DNA of 64,000 nt, from the NCBI GenBank assembly GCA_963762435.1, contig CAVXLN010000020.1:62001-126000 (forward strand), in the 5' to 3' direction. How positions within the stretch are numbered: the stretch's first letter is position 1; each line of letters opens with the position of its first letter. Positions 53,719-61,149 of the stretch are shown here, in pieces. The notes below the pieces were generated by a model. The model had not been told where the DNA came from. It was given only the letters and a program-made list of their open reading frames with translations, and made no database searches. Made by a program: the position numbers and the translations under genes. Origin of the DNA: JAXDMU01 sp963762435. GTDB taxonomy: Bacteria; Pseudomonadota; Alphaproteobacteria; ATCC43930; CGMCC-115725.

Positions 53719-55268
53719 AGATTGCCGGTACTGGCCTGGATCGCGAAGGCGGTCGCCGGCAGGAAGCCGCCGAACCAGCCATTGCCGATATGGTAGGGCA
53801 GCGACATCGACGAGTAGCGGATGCGGGTCGGGAACATCTCGACCAGCATGGCTGCGATCGGCGCATAGACCATCGTCACATAGATGACCATGATCCAAAG
53901 CAGCAGCAGCACCATCGGCTTGTTGATCTTGTCGGGATCAGCCTTGGTCGGGTAGCCCGCCGCATCGAGAGCGCCGCCGACGGCCTTGGTGAAGGCGGCA
54001 CCCTTCTCGGCGGCACCCTCGGCCTTGCCGTCATAGGAATCGATCGCGGTCGAGCCGATCTTGATCTGCGCCGTGGTGCCGGCCGGTGCCGCCTCGTTCG
54101 AGTAGGGCACGCTGCGGGCCACCATCGCCGCCTTCGCGATGTCGCAGCTTGTCGTGAATTTGGCCGTGCCGACCGGGTTGAACTGCACCGAGCATTCATT
54201 GGGATCGGCCACGACCACGGCTGGTGCCGCCGCCTGCGCCGTCTCGAGCGCGGGGTTGGCATAGTGGGTCAGGCCTTGGAACAGCGGGAAATAGGTCAGC
54301 GCGGCGATGAGGCAGCCGGCCATGATGATCGGCTTCCGTCCGATCCGGTCCGACAGCGTGCCGAACACGATGAAGAAGGGTGCACCGAGGGCGAGCGACG
54401 CCGCGATCAGGATCTGAGCCGTCTGGGGGTCGACCTTGATCGTCTGGGTCAGGAAGAAAAGCGCGTAGAACTGGCCCGTATACCAGACGACGGCCTGGCC
54501 GGCGGTCAGGCCGACCAGCGCCAGGATGACGATCTTGAGATTGTCCCAGCGCGCGAAGGCTTCCGTCAGCGGTGCCTTGGACAGCTTGCCTTCGTCCTTC
54601 ATCTGCTTGAACAGCGGCGATTCATTGAGGCTGAGTCGGATCCAGACCGAAATCGCCAGCAGCAGGATCGAGACGATGAAGGGGATGCGCCAGCCCCAAG
54701 CATCGAAATCGCCCGGCGCCATGGAAACGCGGCAGGCCAGGATCACCAGGAGCGAGAGGAACAGGCCGAGCGTGGCGGTCGTCTGGATCCAGGAAGTGTA
54801 GGCGCCGCGCTTGCCGTGCGGCGCGTGCTCGGCGATGTAGGTCGCGGCTCCGCCATACTCGCCCCCCAGCGCCAGACCTTGGAGCAGGCGCAGCAGGATC
54901 AGGATCACAGGTGCTGCAATGCCGATCGAGGCGTAGCTCGGCAGGAAACCGACCACCGAGGTCGACAAGCCCATGATCACGATGGTGATCAGGAAAGTGT
55001 ATTTGCGGCCGACCATATCGCCGAGCCGGCCGAACACCAGTGCGCCGAACGGCCGGACGAAGAAGCCCGCGGCAAAGGCCAAAAGCGTGAAAATGAAAGC
55101 GGCCGACGGGTTCACGCCGGAAAAGAATTGCTTGCTGATAATCGCTGCGAGCGAGCCGTAAAGGTAGAAATCATACCATTCGAACACGGTGCCGAGCGAC
55201 GAGGCGAAGATCACCCGCCGCTCCTCTCCGCCCATGGGCCGGGCGACGGCGTCTGCGTAACTGGTCAT
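53616..55268 (-). CDS. MFS transporter, metabolite:H+ symporter (MHS) type with large periplasmic insertion
   Basis: This 550-residue ProP/ShiA-like symporter opens SLGTVFEWYDFYLYGSLAAII and has GRLGDMVGRKYTF (loop 2-3 motif), LQGLALGGEYGGAATYIAEHAPHGKRGAYTSWIQ, SDRIGRKPIIMAG and the C-terminal PETKDREIRDF. A ~110-residue hydrophilic, Cys-containing segment (ALETAQAAAPAVVVADPNEC to NKPMVLLLL) is inserted between late transmembrane helices, making it longer than the usual ~440. The start at 55268 follows GGGAGG. Likely imports an organic acid; substrate unknown. Confidence 0.9.
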   Translation of the reverse strand: MTSYADAVARPMGGEERRVIFASSLGTVFEWYDFYLYGSLAAIISKQFFSGVNPSAAFIFTLLAFAAGFFVRPFGALVFGRLGDMVGRKYTFLITIVIMGLSTSVVGFLPSYASIGIAAPVILILLRLLQGLALGGEYGGAATYIAEHAPHGKRGAYTSWIQTTATLGLFLSLLVILACRVSMAPGDFDAWGWRIPFIVSILLLAISVWIRLSLNESPLFKQMKDEGKLSKAPLTEAFARWDNLKIVILALVGLTAGQAVVWYTGQFYALFFLTQTIKVDPQTAQILIAASLALGAPFFIVFGTLSDRIGRKPIIMAGCLIAALTYFPLFQGLTHYANPALETAQAAAPAVVVADPNECSVQFNPVGTAKFTTSCDIAKAAMVARSVPYSNEAAPAGTTAQIKIGSTAIDSYDGKAEGAAEKGAAFTKAVGGALDAAGYPTKADPDKINKPMVLLLLWIMVIYVTMVYAPIAAMLVEMFPTRIRYSSMSLPYHIGNGWFGGFLPATAFAIQASTGNLYSGLWYPIIIAGITFVVGMIFVPETKDREIRDF

Positions 55269-55459
55269 CTGAAAGTTCCTCCCACATCCACAGGGTTGGG
55301 CGCGCCTTAAGCCGCGCCGTCCCAACGGCGAGGCTATAAGCAAGCGACAAATTGTCTCAAAAATCAATGCGACGACGGTCGAATGTCTGGACCATCAGCC
55401 GGTTTACGGCGCCGCCGCGGCATGAGACGCTGCCCTCCTCGCGCGTCGGAAGCCAGGAT

Positions 55460-56818
55460 ATGTCCCCGGATACGTTGGAGAAATCGCCGTCCGGTCAGGC
55501 CGCGCCCGCAGCACCCGCCTCGGTAACGGCGCATCGGCAGCTGCTGGCCTTGGCGGTGCCAATCGTGCTTGCCAACCTCACTCAGCCGGCTCTTTCCGCG
55601 ATCGATACGGGAATCGCAGGGCATCTGCCCGGTGCCGAGGCACTGGGCGGCGTGGCGCTGGGCGGGCTGCTGTTCAATTTCGTCTTTTGGGGCTTCGGCT
55701 TTCTGCGCATGGGCACGACCGGCCTCGTGGCCCAGGCATTCGGCGCCGGCGATTGGGAAGGGCTGCGCGCGAGCTTGTTGCGAGCACTCGGCCTGGCGCT
55801 CGCGATCGGCATGCTGTTGATCCTGGTCCGGGCACCGCTTATCGCGTTCGTGCTCGATCTCCTGGGCGGCAGTGCCGTCGTGCGGGCGAATGCAGAGCTC
55901 TATTGCGCCAGCCGGATCCTCTCGGCCCCGGCAGCGCTCGGAAATTATGTGGTGCTGGGCTATCTCCTCGGCCGGCAGCGCGCCAAGCTCGGCGTCTCCG
56001 TCCAGATCCTAGTCAACCTCGTCAATATGGGGCTGGCCTTTCTTTTCGTGTACGGGTTCGGCTGGGGCGTGGGCGGCATCGGTGCCGCGACCGCCGTCGC
56101 CGACTGGACCGGCTTCGCGTTCGGCCTTGTCCTGCTTTACCTGCTGCGCCGTCCGGGACTGCGGCCGCCGGCCTGGCGTGATCTGATCGAGCGCGCGGCG
56201 CTCATCCGGCTGATCGCGGTCAATCGCGACATCTTTTTGAGAACTCTTTGCCTGATCGGCAGCTTTGGCTTCTTTGCCCATGAGGGCGCGCGGATGGGCG
56301 ATGTCGTGCTCGCGGCCAATGCGGTGCTGCTGAATTTCCAGACCTTCATGGCTTACGGGCTCGATGGTTTCGCCCACGCCGCGGAGGCTTTGGTGGGGGC
56401 TGCGGTGGGCGCGCGCGACCGGGTGGGCTTCACGTGGGCGGTGCGAGCCTCGATGCTGTGGGCGGGCGTGGGCGCCGGTTTATTCGCTCTCAGCTATGCG
56501 CTTGCCGGCCGAACCATCATCGGGCTGTTGACCGATAATCCGTCGATTGTGGCTGCGGCGCAGGAATACTTGCCTTGGGCCGCCGTCTCGCCGCTCATCT
56601 CGGTCTGGGGGTTTCAGCTCGACGGCATCTATATCGGTGCTACCAGAACCGCGGCGTTGCGCAACAGCATGGCTCTTTCGCTTCTGGCGTTTCTCGCCGC
56701 GGTGCTTCTGCTGGAGCGCGAATTCGGCAATCACGGGCTCTGGGCGGCCCTGCTTGTCTTGATGGCGATGCGCGGCGCCACGCTTGGATTTTGGTTACGC
56801 CATGTCACGCCGAGATGA
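55460..56818 (+). CDS. MATE family efflux transporter (DinF-like)
   Basis: This 452-residue, 12-helix exporter of the multidrug and toxin extrusion family is closest in layout to DinF. It contains LALAVPIVLANLTQPALSAIDTGIAGHL, RMGTTGLVAQAFGAGDW and the second-half repeat with MAYGLDGFAHAAEALVGAAVG. ATG 55460 is used; the frame extends 36 codons upstream, overlapping the MFS leader. dinF is SOS-linked in E. coli, but no LexA-like box was noticed right before this gene. Divergent from the MFS gene. Confidence 0.93.
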   Translation: MSPDTLEKSPSGQAAPAAPASVTAHRQLLALAVPIVLANLTQPALSAIDTGIAGHLPGAEALGGVALGGLLFNFVFWGFGFLRMGTTGLVAQAFGAGDWEGLRASLLRALGLALAIGMLLILVRAPLIAFVLDLLGGSAVVRANAELYCASRILSAPAALGNYVVLGYLLGRQRAKLGVSVQILVNLVNMGLAFLFVYGFGWGVGGIGAATAVADWTGFAFGLVLLYLLRRPGLRPPAWRDLIERAALIRLIAVNRDIFLRTLCLIGSFGFFAHEGARMGDVVLAANAVLLNFQTFMAYGLDGFAHAAEALVGAAVGARDRVGFTWAVRASMLWAGVGAGLFALSYALAGRTIIGLLTDNPSIVAAAQEYLPWAAVSPLISVWGFQLDGIYIGATRTAALRNSMALSLLAFLAAVLLLEREFGNHGLWAALLVLMAMRGATLGFWLRHVTPR

Positions 56819-56981
56819 CATGCTGCACTGCGGGAGCGCAACCTAATTCAAGCGCGGGCCAAATTTCGCTGATTTACAACATTCAAAAAGACGTGATTGT
56901 TAACCATTAGTTAAAATTCGATTTGATTTGTCAAAGCCGCCGAGGCACGATCCGCGTTATTCGACTTTTGGGGAGGTCAAT

Positions 56982-58943
56982 ATGCGTATCACTCGTCTCG
57001 CGCTGGCTACTGCGGCCTGCGCGCTTACGGCTGCCCTGGCGCCCGTCGGCGTCATGGCGGCGGCAAACGATGCAACCGTGTTGGGCAAAGCGGACCCGAA
57101 TTCTATCGCCAATTTCAATGTGTTTCTTCCTTTGTCTCATCAGGATAAACTTGATGCATTGCTGAGCGGCCTGACCGATCCGCAATCGGCCAGCTATCAT
57201 CAATTCCTGACGCCGGCGCAGTTCAAGGCCCAGTTCGGGCCCAGCCGGGCGACCATCGATCAGGCCAAGGCCATCCTGTCGGCGGCCGGCCTGACCGTCA
57301 CGGCGGAAAAGACGCAAAGCCTGTCCGTCCAGGGCCCGGTCGCGAAGGTCCAGAAGTTCCTGGCCGCCCAGCTCGAAGTCGTCCAGACGAAACAGGGCGC
57401 CAACAAGCTTGTCGCTCATGGCGACCAGCTCACGGTGCCGGCCTCGCTGGCGGCCCTCGGTGCCGTCATTCCCGAATTCACCAGCCACCTCGCGTCCCAT
57501 GTGCATTCGCATCTGGCGCTCGGTGCGCCCAGCGGGAGCGGCGCCAAGACCAACGAAAGGCTGGGAGCGGCGGATAGCTTCTTCTATGCGAACGATATGC
57601 GGGAATCCTATCAGTTCCCGTCCTTCACCACCCAGGTGATCCCCGTCGGCAGCTCGAAGCCGGTTCAGATCGATGGTGCCGGGGCGACGATCGGCATCGT
57701 GATCTCCTCGACCGTGCTGCAGAGCGACATCAATGCCAGCTTCAACTCGACCGTCAGCACTAGTGCGACCGACGTGGATGTGAACAATTATTCGGGCAAC
57801 ACAACGGTGCCGCTCCCGAAACCGGTCATCGAGCCGGTGCTGGGCGGCAGCGGCGCGTTCAACCCCAATAGCGACGATGCGGCGGAAGCTTCGCTCGATA
57901 CCCAGATGTCCCTGGGTACCGCACCGGGTGCCCATGAGATCGTCTATGACATCCCGGACCTCACGGATGCAGCGATCGTCGCGGGCTATACCCAGGTCGA
58001 TGAGGATAACGCGGTCGATGTTGTCAGCTCGTCCTTTGGCGAATGCGAGCTCGATTTCACTGCGGCTGCCAATGGCGGTGTCGATTTCACCGGCATTCTG
58101 CAGGTCTTCCATGCGCTCTTCGTCCAGGGCAATGCGCAAGGCATCACCTTCGTCGCCAGCTCCGGCGACAATGGCGCCGTCCCGTGCACCTCGACCGCGT
58201 TCGATAGCAACCCGACGAACGGAACGAACTTCGTCCTCGGCGTCAGCAACCCGGCGTCGGATCCGAATGTGACGGCCGTTGGCGGCACCAACCTCCAAGT
58301 CAGCCCGAAACCGACCCCCAACGATGCGACCTACCTGTCCGAGAATGCGAATTTCGATCCGCGCGTGCCGGCGACATTCGATCTCTCGGGCGGTGGCAGC
58401 GTCACGGTCGGCAACAATACCTGGGGTTCGGGCGGCGGCTTCAGCGTCATCTTCGCCAAGCCCGACTATCAGAGCTTGGTGAAGACCGGCAACGCCAAGA
58501 AGCGGGCCGTGCCTGACCTGTCTCTGATGATGGGCGGCTGCCCGGGCGATGCCGACCTCACGGCGCAGAACTGCCTCGATCTGCCGCGCAGTGCGGCGAT
58601 CGTGTGGATCGACGGTGCGCCCAATCTGCTGATCGGTACCAGCTCCTCCTCGCCGCAATTCGCCGGCGTGCTGGCGCATGCGATCGAGCTCGGTGGGCGT
58701 CAGGGCAACGCCAATCCGCTCATCTACGCGCTGTCGGCGCTGCAGACGGCACTCGGCAAGAATCCGCCGGCCAGCCTGCAGTTCTTCCATCGCAATATCA
58801 GCGGCAACAACAACGGCTTCACCGTGTCGCCGGGCGATGCCTACAGCGAGGTGCTCGGCAACAGCACGCTGATCGTCTCGAACTTCCTCGGCTTGTCCTT
58901 CGCGCCGCCTTCGGGCGCGGCAGACACGCCCAGCAACCCGTAA
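56982..58943 (+). CDS. Exported S53 (sedolisin/kumamolisin-type) serine-carboxyl peptidase
   Basis: The 653-residue preproenzyme has a Sec signal (MRITRLALATAACALTAALA), a pro-kumamolisin activation domain (FLPLSHQDKLDALLSGLTDPQSASYHQFLTPAQFKAQF) and a catalytic domain. Glu and Asp of the triad are in EASLDTQM, oxyanion Asp in the ASSGDNGA region, and Ser in IGTSSSSPQFAG. Such enzymes cleave proteins at acid pH outside the cell. GGGGAGG precedes the ATG. The 163-bp upstream gap is AT-rich and probably holds the promoter. Two hairpins follow. Confidence 0.93.
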   Translation: MRITRLALATAACALTAALAPVGVMAAANDATVLGKADPNSIANFNVFLPLSHQDKLDALLSGLTDPQSASYHQFLTPAQFKAQFGPSRATIDQAKAILSAAGLTVTAEKTQSLSVQGPVAKVQKFLAAQLEVVQTKQGANKLVAHGDQLTVPASLAALGAVIPEFTSHLASHVHSHLALGAPSGSGAKTNERLGAADSFFYANDMRESYQFPSFTTQVIPVGSSKPVQIDGAGATIGIVISSTVLQSDINASFNSTVSTSATDVDVNNYSGNTTVPLPKPVIEPVLGGSGAFNPNSDDAAEASLDTQMSLGTAPGAHEIVYDIPDLTDAAIVAGYTQVDEDNAVDVVSSSFGECELDFTAAANGGVDFTGILQVFHALFVQGNAQGITFVASSGDNGAVPCTSTAFDSNPTNGTNFVLGVSNPASDPNVTAVGGTNLQVSPKPTPNDATYLSENANFDPRVPATFDLSGGGSVTVGNNTWGSGGGFSVIFAKPDYQSLVKTGNAKKRAVPDLSLMMGGCPGDADLTAQNCLDLPRSAAIVWIDGAPNLLIGTSSSSPQFAGVLAHAIELGGRQGNANPLIYALSALQTALGKNPPASLQFFHRNISGNNNGFTVSPGDAYSEVLGNSTLIVSNFLGLSFAPPSGAADTPSNP

Positions 58944-58950
58944 GAGGCTT

Positions 58951-58973
58951 TCGCGCCGGCTCTGCCGGCGCGA
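58951..58973 (+). terminator. GC-rich perfect hairpin after the S53 peptidase gene
   Basis: TCGCGCCGGC-TCT-GCCGGCGCGA is a 10-bp perfect stem with a 3-base loop, 8 bp after the stop. It has no T-tract; probably an mRNA 3'-end stabiliser working with the next hairpin. Confidence 0.6.
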
Positions 58974-58985
58974 TCGACATCGATG

Positions 58986-59018
58986 GAATGGCAGGGGTAA
59001 TTCCCTGCCATTCTTTTT
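58986..59018 (+). terminator. Intrinsic terminator
   Basis: Stem GAATGGCAGGG / CCCTGCCATTC (11 bp) with loop GTAATT is followed by five T (59014-59018). It closes the S53 peptidase transcript. Confidence 0.9.
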
Positions 59019-59063
59019 GTGTTTATAGACCTGTCTGACGATACCCGGCGGAATGGCGGACCG

Positions 59064-60311
59064 ATGACGAATCTCAAGCCCACCACAAATCTCAAGATCG
59101 ACAGCGAACGGCTCTGGGGCACCCTGATGGAAACCGCCCGGATCGGCGGCACGGCGAAGGGCGGTATCTGCCGCCTCACGCTCACCGATCTCGATCGTCA
59201 GGTGCGCGACTGGTTCATCGAGCGCTGCCAGGCGGTCGGCTGCACGATCACGGTCGATCGGATGGGCAATATCTTCGCGCGCCGGCCGGGCCGCGACAAT
59301 TCCTTGAAGCCGATCGCGTTCGGCAGCCATCTCGACACGCAGCCGACCGGCGGCAAGTTCGACGGCGTGCTGGGTGTGCTGGCGGGGCTCGAAGTGCTGC
59401 GCACTCTCGAAGATGCCGGCTACGAGACCCAGGCGCCGATCGAGCTCATCAATTGGACGAATGAAGAGGGGGCCCGCTTCGCGCCCGCCGTCATGGGCTC
59501 GGGCGTCTTCGCCGGCAAGCTCAAGCTCGAGACGGTGCTCGCCCGTCAGGACAAGGATGGGCTGACGGTCGGCGGCGAGCTCGACCGGATCGGCTTCACG
59601 GGTCCCGAGCGCTGCGGCGACCATGCGTTGGGCGCCTTCATCGAGCTCCATATCGAGCAGGGCCCGATCCTCGAGGCCGAGGAGAAGGAGGTCGGTATCG
59701 TCACCGGCGTCCAGGGCATCCGCTGGTACGAGCTGACCGTGACCGGGCGCGACGCCCATGCCGGCACGACGCCGATGAAGCATCGGCACGACGCGTTCCA
59801 GGGTGCCGCCCGGCTCGCCGTGGCGCTCGATGCGCTGGCACGCGAGCATGGCCCAACCGCGGTGGTCACCATCGGTATCGTCACGGTCGAGCCGGGCTCG
59901 ACCAATGTCGTCCCGGGCAAGGTCAAACTGACCGTCGATCTGCGCGATCCGCGTTTCGAGAAGCTGGAAGCGATCGAAGCGCAAATGAAGGCGAAGATCG
60001 CCGAGATCGAAGCCGCCCTCGGCCTCGAAATCGGTCTGGTGACAACTTGGGCTGCGGCCCCCATCCATTTCGACGAGCGCTGCATCGATGCTGTGCGTCA
60101 GGCGGCCGACGCCGCGGGCTTCGCCCATCGCGAGATCGTCAGCGGGGCCGGCCATGACGCGGCCCATATCTCGGCTGTAGCACCCGCGGCGATGATCTTC
60201 GTGCCGTGTCTCGACGGCATCAGCCATAATGAGGAGGAAAGCATCACCCAAGGCCAGGCGGCCGCCGGCGCCGAGGTGCTCCTCCGCACGGTGCTCTCCC
60301 TTGCCGGCTGA
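59064..60311 (+). CDS. M20-family amidohydrolase (N-carbamoyl-amino-acid hydrolase / beta-ureidopropionase type)
   Basis: This 415-residue two-metal hydrolase of the hydantoinase/carbamoylase group has metal ligands in SHLDTQPTGGKFDGVLGVLAG and NWTNEEGARF. The dimerisation-domain motif GRDAHAGTTPM and the final His in HDAAHISAVAPAAM are present. It cleaves the N-carbamoyl or ureido amide of an amino-acid derivative; allantoate amidohydrolase is an alternative. ATG 59064 is chosen; a Met 15 codons earlier overlaps the terminator. The SDR gene follows after about 10 bp. Confidence 0.9.
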   Translation: MTNLKPTTNLKIDSERLWGTLMETARIGGTAKGGICRLTLTDLDRQVRDWFIERCQAVGCTITVDRMGNIFARRPGRDNSLKPIAFGSHLDTQPTGGKFDGVLGVLAGLEVLRTLEDAGYETQAPIELINWTNEEGARFAPAVMGSGVFAGKLKLETVLARQDKDGLTVGGELDRIGFTGPERCGDHALGAFIELHIEQGPILEAEEKEVGIVTGVQGIRWYELTVTGRDAHAGTTPMKHRHDAFQGAARLAVALDALAREHGPTAVVTIGIVTVEPGSTNVVPGKVKLTVDLRDPRFEKLEAIEAQMKAKIAEIEAALGLEIGLVTTWAAAPIHFDERCIDAVRQAADAAGFAHREIVSGAGHDAAHISAVAPAAMIFVPCLDGISHNEEESITQGQAAAGAEVLLRTVLSLAG

Positions 60312-60321
60312 GCGCGATCAG

Positions 60322-61146
60322 GTGCCGGTGGCGCTCGTTACGGGCGTCACCCACGGCATCGGCCTCTGGACGGCGCTTGGCTTGGCGCGACAGGGCGGCA
60401 CCATCATCCTCGTCGCCCGCGATGCCACGCGTGGTGCGGCTACCAAGCAGTGGCTTGTCGAGCGCGCACCGGCGGCTTCTTTCGAGCTCGAGATCGCGGA
60501 TCTCGCCTCGCTTGATTCTGTCCGTGCCTTGGCCACCCGAGTGCGGGCGCGGCATGCGCGGCTCGATCTCCTCGTCAACAATGCCGGCCTCATCCGCGAT
60601 CGACGCGAGCTGACCGAAGAGGGGTTCGAGCGCGTATTCGCGGTCAATTGCCTGGCGCCCTTCCTCTTGACCAGGGAGCTCGAGGGGTTGCTTCAGGCGG
60701 GCGCCCCGGCGCGCATCGTCAATGTCGGCTCGGCCAGCTCGGATCGCGCCCGGATCGATCTCGACAATCTGCAGGCCGAGAAGCGCTTCTCGATCATGGG
60801 CGCCTATGGTCAGTCGAAGCTTGCCATGATGCTGTGGACCTTCGAGCTCGCGCGACGGCTGGAAGGGACCGGCGTCACCGCCAATATCGTCCATCCCGGC
60901 ACGGTCGCGACCAATATCGGCAATCTCGGCGGCTGGAAGAGCTGGATCTTCGGGTCTTTGAAACCCTTCCTGCTGAGCGAGGAGAAGGGGGCCGAGACCA
61001 CGATCCATGTGGCGCTGGCACCTGAGCTCGCGGCCGTGAGCGGCCGCTATTTCAAGGAGAAGGCCGAGGCGGCGCCGAACCCGGTGGCACTCGACCAGGT
61101 ACTCGCGGCGTCGCTCTACGATCGGTTGGTCTCACTCGCCGGCTGA
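60322..61146 (+). CDS. SDR family oxidoreductase (retinol-dehydrogenase-like)
   Basis: The 274-residue product has VALVTGVTHGIGLWTALGLARQG (cofactor motif), LDLLVNNAGLI, VNVGSASSD (Ser) and YGQSKLAMM (Tyr/Lys), with substrate-loop NIVHPGTVATNIG. It resembles retinol-dehydrogenase-type SDRs acting on lipophilic alcohols or ketones. The start is uncertain: GTG 60322 lies closest to the first strand; TTG 60301, overlapping the previous stop, is also in frame. Probably cotranscribed with the hydrolase. Substrate unknown. Confidence 0.85.
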   Translation: MPVALVTGVTHGIGLWTALGLARQGGTIILVARDATRGAATKQWLVERAPAASFELEIADLASLDSVRALATRVRARHARLDLLVNNAGLIRDRRELTEEGFERVFAVNCLAPFLLTRELEGLLQAGAPARIVNVGSASSDRARIDLDNLQAEKRFSIMGAYGQSKLAMMLWTFELARRLEGTGVTANIVHPGTVATNIGNLGGWKSWIFGSLKPFLLSEEKGAETTIHVALAPELAAVSGRYFKEKAEAAPNPVALDQVLAASLYDRLVSLAG

Positions 61147-61149
61147 GAG

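Noticed and set aside
53337..55310. 657-residue plus-strand frame
   Set aside because: Antisense of the MFS transporter.
56931..60251. 1106-residue open frame on the minus strand
   Set aside because: It lies opposite the S53 peptidase and M20 hydrolase genes, which have clear domains; its Arg/Asp/His-rich text is the usual antisense shadow in GC-rich DNA.
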